Positions 56,101-63,661 of a stretch of DNA of 64,000 bases are shown piece after piece. The notes beneath the pieces were generated by a model, which was not told the origin of the DNA, did not search any database, and worked only from the letters and a program-made list of their open reading frames with translations. Position 1 is the first letter of the stretch, and each line of letters begins with the position of its first letter. This DNA comes from Parelaphostrongylus tenuis (lineage: Eukaryota; Nematoda; Chromadorea; Rhabditida; Metastrongylidae). The position numbers and the translations under genes are program-made. The stretch is taken from contig JAHQIW010000610.1 of the NCBI GenBank assembly GCA_019055375.1, positions 1 through 64,000 on the forward strand. Reading direction: 5' to 3'.

Positions 56101-57291
56101 AGAAGCGAAAAAACTATGCCATGCCCCCAACACGGCCCATAAGACACACGTAGGGTGTCGGGATCGAACTGTTTGATAGGGAAGTATTCCTACAAAGCTA
56201 TTTAATGTTGAATTGATGATGAACATTTTTAGCTTAGATCAGATTTGCATAATTTAAAAAAGGCAATTCGATTTTGAAAACAATTATTAACATATGTTGG
56301 TCATCTAGATGTCTACGCTACTAACTGCTATTTTCCAACTTCGTAATGAAAATGAGGGTTCAATTCGGTTGAAAAACTTTTCTTTCTAAGCAGTACTAGC
56401 AGTACTTTCGAGTACTGACACTATATGGAACGAGTTTTGTCCAGCGAAATATAAGCAAATAAAGCCAAATACACGTGGTGCGTGTATAACATAATATTAT
56501 TCTGAATGCTACAGCGCTATTAGAAGACTATCTCAAAAACCGACTAGGTAGGGTGCCAGCCAGAGATCTGAGCTTTTGAATGATTTCTAACACTCAATTG
56601 AAAAGTTCTCATTCAGCGAAAGGACAGGCTAAGAAAAGCGCTACTTTCTAAACGAAAACAACAAAAATCAGAATTGACAAAAGACGATAAAGAGTGACTG
56701 TCCGATTGACGAGATCGCAAGATCGAAACACGTGTGTCAGGCTCTATAAGTCAGCCCACTTTGACAGACCACTGACATGCGTGGCTCAAAAATGAATACC
56801 AGGCATATTAAAAAACAGAACTGTTGAGGCTACGCAAAACCTTGAATCTCACCGGAGGTTAAGAACTCGGGTTCCATCTTTTCCGGAAAAGAGTGCTTCT
56901 ATCTCATGGATGATTGCAGAGTTCAACTGCTGACCGAGATTCAAACTTACACTTATCACTCAACATCTTTAGATATATATTTATAACATCACGATACTGC
57001 TGTGAAAACGGTAAAATGGAAGACTTTCGTAGACTGTACGGGGAAAGCTCATTGCGATATTTTGTCCAGAAGAATTTGAGTTTGAGGATCTACCTACCAA
57101 AACAATTACCCAAGTAACAAGGACTGATCGCCATCAGTACCTGAAATTTGACGAAAAGAATCCAAAATGGGGCTGAATTTCTACTTCGACGCTACATCTA
57201 AATGCTCCATATTACATACCAAAAAGAACAATATAAAAAAGATAACTAACTCGTTCTCCTCGCTTTCAGTGACGTCATTAGTTGTAGACAT
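41195..57291 (-). CDS. SLC38A9-like lysosomal amino-acid transporter
   Basis: SLC38A9 exports amino acids from lysosomes and reports luminal arginine to Ragulator-Rag-TORC1. Coding exons, 5' to 3': 57291-57251, 55008-54899, 54145-54021, 52425-52328, 51691-51628, 51117-51024, 50255-50082, 47498-47323, 46262-46070, 45981-45875, 45012-44908, 44305-44196, 44101-44012 and 41360-41195. Every phase matches and the sum is 550 residues (human SLC38A9 has 561). Diagnostic segments are HVIPSEFFSILP, WNTMMGTSLLAMAWALQQ, YWVLMSNFLYYTGS, the luminal VYCP, FPLMNFKSPTFFTKFNVLG, FIHNAVLTIL, LYPSVGSILR and LHMEGRLTS, ending NFCAQFFI. Eleven hydrophobic segments follow a cytosolic N-terminus with SQPPPSLPGS. 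The exon at 44305 has an out-of-frame upstream extension, noted separately. The start has a trans-splice-like acceptor 33 nt upstream. C. elegans F13H10.3 is the likely ortholog. Confidence 0.93.
42000..42135 (-). mobile_element. Family F element arm with hammerhead-like core
   Basis: Minus strand 42098-42052: stem I GTGGTA/TACCAC, core CTGATGA, stem II GACG...CGTC, then GAGG in place of GAAA, then CACACGTA. The helices are intact, but the second core box is mutated. In the last intron of the SLC38A9-like gene, sense orientation. Confidence 0.45.
42865..43440. mobile_element. Family D inverted-repeat composite
   Basis: Outer arms GAGTGCTATATTAAGACC ... and ... GGTCTTAATAAAACACTCG are reverse complements about 550 bp apart. 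Inside are TTAGAGCCAACATGTCATG, a minus-strand ribozyme remnant near 42980-43020 (core lost), the centre CGTCGACGAACGATATAC, a second copy of the outer arm and the plus-strand ribozyme at 43264-43327. At least two insertions are nested. Confidence 0.65.
43264..43327 (+). ncRNA. Hammerhead motif, copy D3
   Basis: Outer stem GGGTTCT, core CTGAAGA (43277-43283), stem II GTCT-GTAA-GGTC with one mismatch, core GAAA, stem III ACAC/GTGT, cleavage base A. The inner stem I is weakened (GCTCGA against TAGGAC). Antisense to the SLC38A9-like gene. Confidence 0.55.
43571..43633 (+). ncRNA. Hammerhead motif, copy D4
   Basis: Outer stem GGGTTCT against ATAGCCC, core CTGACGA (43584-43590), stem II GACT-GTAA-GGTC, core GAAA, then CACGTGAA, where the last stem III pair is lost. 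Stem II differs from copies D2, D5 and D6 by a compensated U-A to A-U swap. Probably inactive at the cleavage site. Confidence 0.55.
44303..44343 (-). other. Out-of-frame exon extension with alternative acceptor
   Basis: Minus strand: after a good acceptor TTTGCAG at 44344-44350 the sequence encodes NFLNNFGPGDILS in the frame set by the upstream exon, matching the luminal segment of SLC38A9. The frame then breaks one base short before YARLFLLFQ. A second acceptor, ATCCTCAG ending at 44306, restores the frame but removes about 14 residues. Confidence 0.7.
45262..45645. repeat. Head-to-head pair of S2 SINEs
   Basis: Minus copy (AGGCGGGAGTTGAGCCC, CACGTGCTACCATTACAC) and plus copy (GGTGGCTTTGGTGGTAGC, GAGGGTTCAATTCTCGG) around ATCGAAGCTGTTATAGACC and CGGAGAAAGAGTGG. 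Within an SLC38A9-like intron. Confidence 0.65.
46620..46845 (-). repeat. tRNA-like SINE, family S3
   Basis: TTCATCAACGTCGTGG, TCTTGCAGTCTCGAGGATAGCC, GTTGCCGGAAAGTG and GATCAAACTCGCGTCGAGC. Confidence 0.6.
47020..47270 (+). repeat. tRNA-like SINE, family S3
   Basis: GGTGGAAGCCGAGTGATTAG, TGGTTCGATCC, TTGGCTATCCTCACGAC and AAGGAGACCCGTCC. It faces the minus copy at 46620-46845 and ends about 50 bp from the luminal-loop exon of the SLC38A9-like gene. Confidence 0.6.
47575..47700 (+). repeat. S2 SINE with duplicated B-box
   Basis: GCGTCAATTAGGACTCGAG is followed by GGGTTCGAGTTTCAACTG, so two partial heads overlap. The family tail follows (GTATCACACCACCACTAG). Confidence 0.5.
47705..48075. mobile_element. 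Family D inverted-repeat element with hammerhead
   Basis: The left arm (TTTATTTCGAGTGC, TTTATTAAGACC, TTGTCATGTGGTCTGG, TATAGCCCGATATACACG) and the right arm (ribozyme, TTACCAGACCACATGAC, TTGGCTCAAATAATAATG) are reverse complements. The left ribozyme core is truncated at CAGACCCTCTG; the right one is intact. Confidence 0.75.
47974..48036 (+). ncRNA. Hammerhead ribozyme motif, copy D5
   Basis: Outer stem GGGTTCT/AGAGCCC (one G-U), inner stem GCCCGG/TCGGGC, core CTGATGA (47987-47993), stem II GTCT-GTAA-GGAC, core GAAA, stem III ACAC/GTGT, cleavage base A48017, bulge TGTACA. All catalytic positions are kept. Antisense within an SLC38A9-like intron. Confidence 0.8.
48290..48980. repeat. Family H repeats
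   Basis: GTAATCATTTGAAAGCTC, CTTTTATAGGGCTAAAG, CGCTGCACTGCAGTGG and TCGAATGGTTACATTC mark several fused family H fragments in the intron between the luminal exon and the exon at 50082. Confidence 0.5.
49160..49440. mobile_element. Family D subfamily element with intact minus-strand hammerhead
   Basis: Arms (AATATGCTTAAAATCATTTT, GAGCCACGCATGTCAGTGG and its complement CCACTGACATGCGTGGCTC, AAAAATGATTGCAAGGC) differ consistently from standard family D. The same arms are at 56690-56800, so this is a distinct subfamily. Confidence 0.7.
49255..49319 (-). ncRNA. Hammerhead ribozyme motif, copy D7 (GAUC subfamily)
   Basis: Minus strand: outer stem GGTTAACT against AGTCAGCC (7 of 8 pairs), inner stem GCCCGA/TCGGGC (perfect), core CTGACGA, stem II GATC-GCAA-GATC (four Watson-Crick pairs, GNRA loop), core GAAA, stem III ACAC/GTGT, cleavage base A. 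Stem II and outer stem I differ from the other subfamily yet still pair. This is the best-formed copy, and it is in the same orientation as the SLC38A9-like pre-mRNA. Confidence 0.82.
49590..49835 (-). repeat. tRNA-like SINE, family S1
   Basis: GACATGCATTCGACTTTATC, GAATGCATATCCGTCC, GGGATGGAAGGCTTGGTGAG, GCCGAATCACTGAGCACG and TTCCCTAGCTATTGCG in S1 order. Confidence 0.65.
50390..50605 (-). repeat. tRNA-like SINE, family S3
   Basis: CATTCGCTTTATCGTC, AACGTCGTAGAACTGG, TTGTTGACTGCCGG, CGGCTCCACGTGC and CACTCGGCCACGGCGCCC. In the SLC38A9-like intron. Confidence 0.65.
50640..50930 (-). repeat. tRNA-like SINE, family S1
   Basis: AAAGGATAAGGCTCTCGGCG, GAGGTGATTGAATTCA, CTGGCCTTCACAATGACTCG, GAGCCATGAGCGC and CACATCTAACCATTGC. 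The 5' flank (GGATAAAGGATAAGG) matches the S1 copy at 59398-59700. Confidence 0.65.
51190..51435 (-). repeat. tRNA-like SINE, family S1
   Basis: CATGAATTCGACTTCATCAG, GACTGAATGCATATATGG, GAGAGTTTGGAAGGC, GGAGCAGAATCAAAC and GATACCTCTAGCC. Sits between two exons of the SLC38A9-like gene (51117 and 51628). Confidence 0.6.
52449..53631. mobile_element. Decayed mariner element with a nested family D insertion
   Basis: The ends match: TTGGTGCAAACGTAATGGCG on the left and CCGCTAATACTTTTGCACCA on the right, a mariner-type terminal inverted repeat. Inside, in broken frames on the plus strand, are transposase-like pieces: PWEVDNNQLKAIIQVDPPQT, VDHYRAVRH-type, QIGKV, then a downstream NELSYEVLPHLIYSPD-like stretch near 53370. 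A second TIR-like GTGCAAAAGTAGTGGCGG at 52653 and another at 53297 suggest internal duplications. A family D unit (about 52690-53035) has inserted within it. Inactive. Confidence 0.75.
52876..52938 (+). ncRNA. Hammerhead ribozyme motif, copy D6
   Basis: Outer stem GGGTTCT/AGAGCCC, inner stem GCCCAG/TCGGGC with one A-C mismatch, core CTGATGA (52889-52895), stem II GTCT-GTAA-GGAC, core GAAA, stem III ACAC/GTGT, cleavage base C52919. Antisense within the SLC38A9-like gene, inside a mariner relic. Confidence 0.75.
53720..53970. repeat. Head-to-head pair of S2 SINEs
   Basis: Minus piece (CTCGAGTAGGAGTCAAAATC, GGTGTGCCTAAGCAC) and plus piece (GTGGTACCACAGGCAGGC, TCAACTCCCGCCTGAGG) around ATCGAAGCTGTCATCAAAGG. 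It ends just before exon 54021-54145 of the SLC38A9-like gene. Confidence 0.6.
54230..54305 (-). repeat. tRNA-like head of a rarer SINE family
   Basis: GGAGGATCAAACCAGCGC and TGCATCACTAACCATTAGGC: B-box and A-box on the minus strand. Similar heads occur at 61645-61725 (minus) and 22620-22690 (plus). Confidence 0.45.
54475..54770 (-). repeat. tRNA-like SINE, family S1
   Basis: GATGGATGCGTCATGCATTC, TCATAATGACTCACG, AGACAAGTCTGGTACCG, GGAGGGATGGTAAGC and CGCAGAGCCCCTCTAAGC in order. Confidence 0.65.
55300..55480. repeat. Family F fragment
   Basis: AAAATGCTCTAAGCC, TTACGTAGGTTTCGGCAGTATC, CACACGCACCACACTGAACC and CTACTTTATATAAGGGATTG. Matches 62660-62800 in order but lacks a convincing ribozyme core. 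Confidence 0.45.
56300..56640. repeat. Family H repeats
   Basis: TTTCGAGTACTGACAC, TTTTGTCCAGCGAAATATAAG, TGCTACAGCGCTATTAG and GAGCTTTTGAATGATTTC. In the first intron of the SLC38A9-like gene. Confidence 0.5.
56690..56805 (+). mobile_element. Family D (GAUC subfamily) arm with decayed hammerhead
   Basis: Core TTGACGA (first base C to T), stem II GATC-GCAA-GATC intact, GAAA, stem III ACAC/GTGT, then G at the cleavage position, which a hammerhead cannot cut. Stem I TGACT/AGTCA at 56695-56699 and 56749-56753. Followed by the subfamily arm CACTGACATGCGTGGCTC. Confidence 0.6.
56830..57010. repeat. Rearranged S2 SINE pieces
   Basis: A minus head (ACCGGAGGTTAAGAACTCGG) is followed by a plus tail (GAGTTCAACTGCTGACCG, ATATATATTTATAACATCACG). 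Confidence 0.45.
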
Positions 57292-57335
57292 GGTTATCTC
57301 GACGTCCGGTTGATCAACCGCTTTCTGAAAGCTAA
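57292..57335 (-). promoter_or_regulatory. Trans-splice-like acceptor of the SLC38A9-like gene
   Basis: On the minus strand TTTAGCTTTCAG ends at 57325 and is followed by a 33-nt leader and the ATG at 57291-57289. TTTCAG is the standard nematode acceptor. Because the frame downstream splices perfectly and no coding sequence fits upstream, a spliced-leader site is the simplest reading; MOGS ends 2.7 kb upstream on the same strand. Confidence 0.6.
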
Positions 57336-57599
57336 ACACACTGAACTCTCACATGTTTTCTTGTCGATTGTACCTGTGGAACGAAGCTATTGAAATAAAT
57401 GAATTCAGGTGATCAACGCGCTTCGTCTTCTTCAGACCCAATGATTCGACTCAAACCCTCTTCGGTGAAGCACCGCTCGAAAGAAGGGACTTCACTCGAA
57501 GATCTCCTTATGAACAGAATGAACTTGGGTACTTGCGCGATCCGTCCTCACGAATTGTGCGAAACCCAGGACATAGAAACTAGAGGGCCAACTTAGCCA

Positions 57600-57870
57600 A
57601 GGCTCCTCTAGATAGTCACCACATTAGAGCAGTCGCCGGTCCTTGTGAATCACAGGGAGATTTCCACCTTGCGACTAATACCTACCAAGACGGTAGTCAA
57701 TCCTGATAGAGTTTACTCTTGACTAGACTTTCCGAGAGGGAACGTCGTATTTCTTCTCAGCTTGATTGACCCCCTATGGGGGGGAAGGGTTCAACCTCCA
57801 CTGTGCCTCACAGTCCGATGCCGAGGAACACCTCCGAGCCATGATGAGGAGGTAAACCATCTGGAAAGGA
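57600..57870 (+). repeat. Dispersed repeat family J, copy 2
   Basis: See the copy at 39690-39970. This one contains CCCCCTATGGGGGGG and GCCGAGGAACACCTCCGAGC, and continues into TCTGAAGAAGACGAAACGCG near 58010, a motif also seen in other repeats here. Confidence 0.6.
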
Positions 57871-58255
57871 TACAGGATGAATCCTATTGCTATTTAGCTC
57901 ATTCGAGCGGTGCTGCATCAAATAAAGGTCGTCTTGAACAAGACGAAGGCGAAGTGCTAGAAGGTGGACGAGCGACACTGGACGATCAACTAGAATCATC
58001 TGAAGAAAGGATCTGAAGAAGACGAAACGCGTCGATTAGCCCAACAAACTTGTTCTCTACAAGTTTTTCCTATAAATCAACAGAGAAAATATTATTGGTT
58101 GGTTATACCTAGCTAAGTGAGAGTCGGTTTACAACAAAGTGAAATAACCTCCATAATGAAGAAAAAGGTAGCAAATAGGTCGATCACTGGATACTACAAA
58201 TAGCTCGTAGAGGCCGACATAGCGGAGAGTTACAGTCCTACCAATTCTCTGAGGC

Positions 58256-58378
58256 CAAGCTTAAGCCTAAAGCCAAGCTTAAACCTAAAATTTAAGCCTA
58301 AGCCTAAGCCTGAACCTAAGGCTAAGCCTAAACTTAAACCTAAGGCTAAGCCTAAGCCTAAGCCTAAGCGTGGTCTCG
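58256..58378 (-). repeat. Degenerate interstitial telomeric array
   Basis: About 120 bp of GCCTAA units (TTAGGC on the minus strand), some exact (AAGCCTAAGCCTAAGCC) and others altered (AACCTAA, GGCTAAG). Longer and more decayed than the array at 18579, so probably older. Confidence 0.85.
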
Positions 58379-58889
58379 CAAATTCTTTGCCAAATAAATC
58401 AATTAGAAAAATGCCTTGAAAATTGATGGGACCACAACTCTCCAGGCCCTCAGAACCTTACAAAGTAAGGAAGAGCTCTAAACAACAACGAAATACTGCG
58501 TGAACATTTGGCCAGAGAACCAACAATTGCAGAGTTCTATGAAGGAATGTGCCGCTGCGAGATTGGAATAAATATCAGCTATGAGTCATCTGTGACTCAT
58601 AGGGCGCTAATCGAAGCATCGGACTCCTACCAGGCTCTCGATCGGTAGCAACCAGCATCTGTAAAACTTTTGGATAACTAGAGTTTTTGATAGAATTCAC
58701 CTTACAACCTTAGCAAAGATTTCCACCAATAGAAATACAACATGAATGTAAAAGGACCATTGAAAACAACTCAAATGAAAGAAAAAAAACTTGGGTTGAA
58801 CACTTCACACACCATCGATCTCCGCATTTATAAGCGTATCAGGAACTATATATCAAAGAATATTGAGTGGTAAGCAAGACTCTCAGTCT

Positions 58890-58970
58890 CGAGTGGCTGG
58901 AGTCGAACCCGTGTCCCAGCTTTTTCCGCGGGCGCCCCGACCACTGCACTATCTAGCAGTCTCGTCTAAG
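58890..58970 (-). repeat. tRNA-like SINE head
   Basis: GGAGTCGAACCCGTGTCCC and CGACCACTGCACTATC: minus-strand B- and A-boxes. No clear acceptor stem pairing. Confidence 0.45.
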
Positions 58971-59094
58971 CTTATCAGTAAAGCGCATCATGCCCGACAC
59001 TTCTCAGATGTCCAACATTACAAAAATATGCATGAAACAAAAACGTTATTAGCAATGCTATCACGTATTCAAGGATACTGAGTAGAATGCAAAA

Positions 59095-59400
59095 CATCCT
59101 ACCCTGGCAGGAACCGAACCCACGTCTCACCCTAACTGGAGGCACGCGCTACCTGTATACCATAGGGGCCATCGTTCTGCTACCACTCTTTCATCGGTAT
59201 GAGGCATCGAAGCTGTCAGGAGCTCAGTAGCCAGCCGTTGACGGGTTCGGTCCGGTTGATGGCCTGAGATGGGTGAACGCAAAGCGGTGACCTCTGTGAT
59301 ACAGTGGTAGTACACGCTTCCAGTTCCTTCCAAGAAAAACGCGCATTCAGCTTCCGCCCGAGGTCCGCGGTTTTGCATATCACTCAGTATCCCTGGATAT
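59095..59400. repeat. Head-to-head pair of S2 SINEs
   Basis: Minus copy (GGCAGGAACCGAACCCACG, GGCACGCGCTACCTG) and plus copy (GCGGTGACCTCTGTGATAC, ATTCAGCTTCCGCCCG) around GGCATCGAAGCTGTCAGGAG and GCCAGCCGTTGACGGG. The clearest example of the composite. Confidence 0.7.
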
Positions 59401-59705
59401 AAAGGATAAGGGATAAAGCTCTTGGCGTTGACCAATCCTTGATGGATGCGCCATGCATTCGACTTCAATTTCTAACTTCGTTTGAGGTGATTGAATGCAA
59501 ATCTGGCCTTTACAATGACTCGCGGTGGCCTCCCGCTGAACAAGTCAGTGCTGCTTATCCTCCTAGACAAGCCTGAGACCTCTCTGGTACCAATTTACCG
59601 ACCCCGGAGGGATAGGTGGCTTGGTGAACCATGAGCGCGAGATCGAACCATTGACCTAGTGTGCGACGCAGAGCACCTCCAATTACTGCGTCACGTGCAC
59701 TCTTA
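59398..59705 (-). repeat. tRNA-like SINE, family S1
   Basis: GCGCCATGCATTCGACTTC, CTTTACAATGACTCGCGG, AGACCTCTCTGGTACC, GGAGGGATAGGTGGC, GAGATCGAACCATTG and AGAGCACCTCCAATTACTGC: a full-length copy adjoining the S2 pair. Confidence 0.7.
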
Positions 59706-59987
59706 CCCCTGGATATATGACTACAAAATCATGCGACTGATATAAGAGCAGTAAAATTCCGATAAGATCAACGATTTTGTAGTGATATCACATAGTACCA
59801 CTATGACCGTGTTTCATCAACTCAAAGCAGAACTCCCAGAATATTTATAAACAATAATTGTACCCATAGAAATTTCACCTGGAAAGCTCCAAAAATTGAC
59901 CAAATCATCAGGAAAATAAACAATAACAAGCAAAAACTATTGAAAAACAAACTGTAAACAAGAACAAGAACAATCTACGGTGAAGCT

Positions 59988-62900
59988 TCAAGCTTGCATA
60001 TCGTCGCTCATGATCAACAATATCAAAGAACTCCATCCATTGAACGGATGCGAACCTCGACCATGACCACTTACGTCATCGTAGTTCTCCCAGATATAAC
60101 CGGTGCGTTCGAATTCCTGAAAAAAGGAGACTAAGACGGAAAAGTTCTTGTTACTCGAATAACAGCATGCTCTGCAGGATCAGATAGTACTATAAGGATT
60201 TGAAACTTTGAAAATGAGAAGAAAAGCTTGGAAAACTAATCTTTATTCAGAGCTTCACGAGGTTGGTATCTTTTCCCAATCGACTGCTCTTCTTTCCGGT
60301 CGATGGGTTTTCGCGATTGCTTGTGGCCCTAGGTTTCGGCAGTTCTTGGATTAGACTGTAAAGCTCTGGAGAGGGCGTATTTGCCGAAACGTCAGCCACA
60401 AGCAATCGCAAAAACCCGTCGACCGGAAAGAAGAGCAATCGATTGAGAAAAGATATCAACCTCGTGAAGATATGAATAAAGATTAGTTTTCTAAGCTTTT
60501 CTTCTCATTTTCAAAGTTTTATATTATTAACATGCCGAGGTTTCAAGAAAGTCGGTCTTTCGCGCTATTTATAAAGATTTACCTACAAGACTCCCTTAGA
60601 GGTCAAGATATCCCGGAACAATGGGCATTGATCTCCCCACATATGGGTGGGGTAGCGAATGAAGTCTTTTGTATATGGAAACACAAAGAGCACTGAGAAT
60701 ATTTAAAAAAGCCTAATTTTCAACACTCTAGCTGTGGCAGTTGATCGATCGCACAGCGCAACTCGCGAGAGGCGCGCGATTTTCGTTATTCACTTAGGAA
60801 TCTTCCTCGATTTGTAAATTGGAAAACCTTAGGTTCTCTGTGCTGCTGTAATGCTCCATGATTTCTCTACGTCACCATATGCTTTTTCGTGCATATATAG
60901 CTTTCTTTAGACAAAAACTTTAATAGCAAAACGTAATCGTCTTTTCGCTTTCACAGCAATCTATAACTACCTTTCAAAGAACCAGTTCAGTGTCGAAACT
61001 CTCGAGATTTTGGCTATCGAATGACTAGTAAGATTTTGGTGTAGAGCCGTATACACGATCCAGCCGAGCAAATAAAGCAAACTGAGTACTAAACATAATT
61101 TTATTTTCGCTGCTACAACATAATAAGAAGCCTTTCTAGAAAATCAAACATACTGCTGAAATTGTAGAAATTTGCGCTTTCGAATAACCACCAAGAGTTT
61201 AGAGAGGAGTTTTGTCCGGCGAGTAAAGCCTTCAAACAATCGTGTACCTCAGTCGATACACGTCGCCCTTAGGGGTTAAAGAACACTTGTCCTCTAAAAA
61301 GCCTTCTTACTGCGCTGGAACAGCGAACATATAACTCCGTTTCAAACGCGGCGCGCGCTATCGCGCCTATTTTTCATTATTTATCCCAGAACTTCCTCTT
61401 CATTAGTCAACTTTCTCTTGTTTATGTTGTAGTTGAAAAGAAAGCTTCTGTTATCGCTCTGCAGGGCTTGGACTTTTCATTTCCATACACAAAATTACAG
61501 TGATCACTTATAATAACACGCAAACCGTCCGTGTTGAGTCTTAACAGAACATACCATAACAGGCGATCACTGCACAAGCATCAGTAATGTACAGTGACTG
61601 ACTGATCTAAATGCAAAGGACAGCTGGGGAAGGAGGGGTGGGAGGAGGGGGAATCGAACCAGAGCCCTTCTACCTTCGCTTCATGATGCATCGCCCCACT
61701 AATCACTGTGCTATTCCGCCCAATGTAATACTAAAAACTATATCTCAACAGCAATCACAAAACAAGCAGAAAATAATTAGCAATTGAGGTATAGAATACG
61801 ATTTCCTTTTCTTTCTTGAGAATTATCCAAGCTTTGACATAGCAGATTACTTACAATCTAATCTCTTACCAGACCTGAAAAGAAGGCAAAATGCGCTGAA
61901 ACGTTGGCCATTGAAAACAGATATCATGCTAAGGAATGTATGGCCGCTCAAGGCGAAGAAATATGTCCAAAATGTACCGAACCTTAGCCATGTTGTTGAC
62001 TAGATTCTTCTTAAGCTCGAAGAAAGCATTTCGCGAAGTAGCCTGATTGGGTCCAGGAAGAGATCCATAATGTTTCAGAGCAGAAAGGACCATATAGTTG
62101 ATATTGATCCATATATACCTAGATATGGCAAGGAAAAAACATCTGATTAAAGGGACTTGGAACAACTGAAGCTGCAAACTAAGAAGCGAAGCATTCCTTC
62201 TATCGTTAGCAAAACACATACCCCCTCCAATATGGCGGATCATGCTCCGTGTTCCTAACAGCATAGTACGGAGAAGTACGAGAAATCGATCGTAGCCCAA
62301 ACGGAGTCCAGAGTAATTGAAATTACATAATGAATATTGGAACATTTCTATGTAGATAGTTATCTAAGAATACTCAGTGATACAAAAATCGAACCCAGGT
62401 GGGAGCTAAACTCGCGTTCCACCTTTACCGGTGGTACGTGTTAGCACTGCACCATTGAAGCATCGCATTCCTACCGCTCTTTCTTCGATACAAACTATCG
62501 AAGATGTCAGTAAATAATCCTCAACGAGTTGGGTTGGGTGGGCAATAGATCCAGTTTAACTCGCAGCTTTTTGTTAGCTTTACTCCGTTCTTTTTTTCTT
62601 TCTTCTTCATCTCAACGACATTTCCAAACCTTCGCTTCAAATATTCAGAATAGTCTGTGGGAATGTTTTAAGCCTTTTCGAGGTTGGCACGTCAGCGCCA
62701 TACGCACGTATCAGTGGTGTCGCCCGCTTCATCAATGGCCCACGTTCCACACTGAATCCTACTTTATAGCAGGGATGATAAGACGCTGTTTATGGTGACA
62801 AGCTCTGAGCTCTAATCTGCTAGAAGCGTAAATGAATAATGCATAAAAATATATAGATTTATATGTGATCAAAAATTCCACAAACCTCAGGATCCATAAG

Positions 62901-63629
62901 TTTTGTTAGGGTGTGGCTAAGTTGTTCCGACTCCGCTGGTAAGAGTTTCAGCATCAGAGGGAACAGACTATTGTAACCAAACACGTCTTCTACAAAACCA
63001 AGTCGAGGTTCCTGCACAGTTAACCTGGAACATGCAAGAAGATTTATCTGAAGAAAGATTCAACTTAGTAACGCACTAAACGATTCAACTTAAGCAAAAA
63101 AAGCGAACTAAAAGACACGATTTACTAGCAAATCAACAATGATTTGTGATTATGATGCTATAAAATGGCTGAAAATCTCAGCGTCGCCTGCTACCAATTC
63201 ACCTACCCCGAAGGATTGGAAGGCTTGGTGAGCCTCGGGCACGCGGTCGAACCATTAACCAGTTGTACACCGCAGGGCACCTCTAATCACTGCGCCAAAC
63301 GCGGTATTCCTTATATGTGATAGAAAATGAAAATATAGATAGGAACAGAGAATTAAAATGGATATCATGTGACAAAAAAGTCCTCACCTTTCGAAACAGA
63401 ACTGATCCGGTAAGTCCTTTAAAGGCTTTTTAACAAGACGAACGTTTTCACTATGTTTGCCGTAATCGAAGAAAGCCTAAACGGGACAAAGTTGGCACTG
63501 AGAATTGTAAAAGAAAGCTTTGAAGTTTGGTATTTATCACTGAATTTACCATTTTTTAAATCTAAACTTTACCGATCAAAAGTGTTTTCCTTGACGCACA
63601 TACTTGAGGGTCAGATTGTGTCAGAAGGA

Positions 63630-63661
<32 letters not shown>

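Noticed and set aside
57130..57180. MOGS C-terminal exon downstream of the SLC38A9-like start
   Set aside because: An acceptor followed by VLMAIS-like codons looked tempting, but the true C-terminus was found at 59988-60116.
60070..60075. GTAAGT as an MOGS splice donor
   Set aside because: Reading through continues into [15 protein letters not shown], the conserved GH63 C-terminus, and a stop at 59988.
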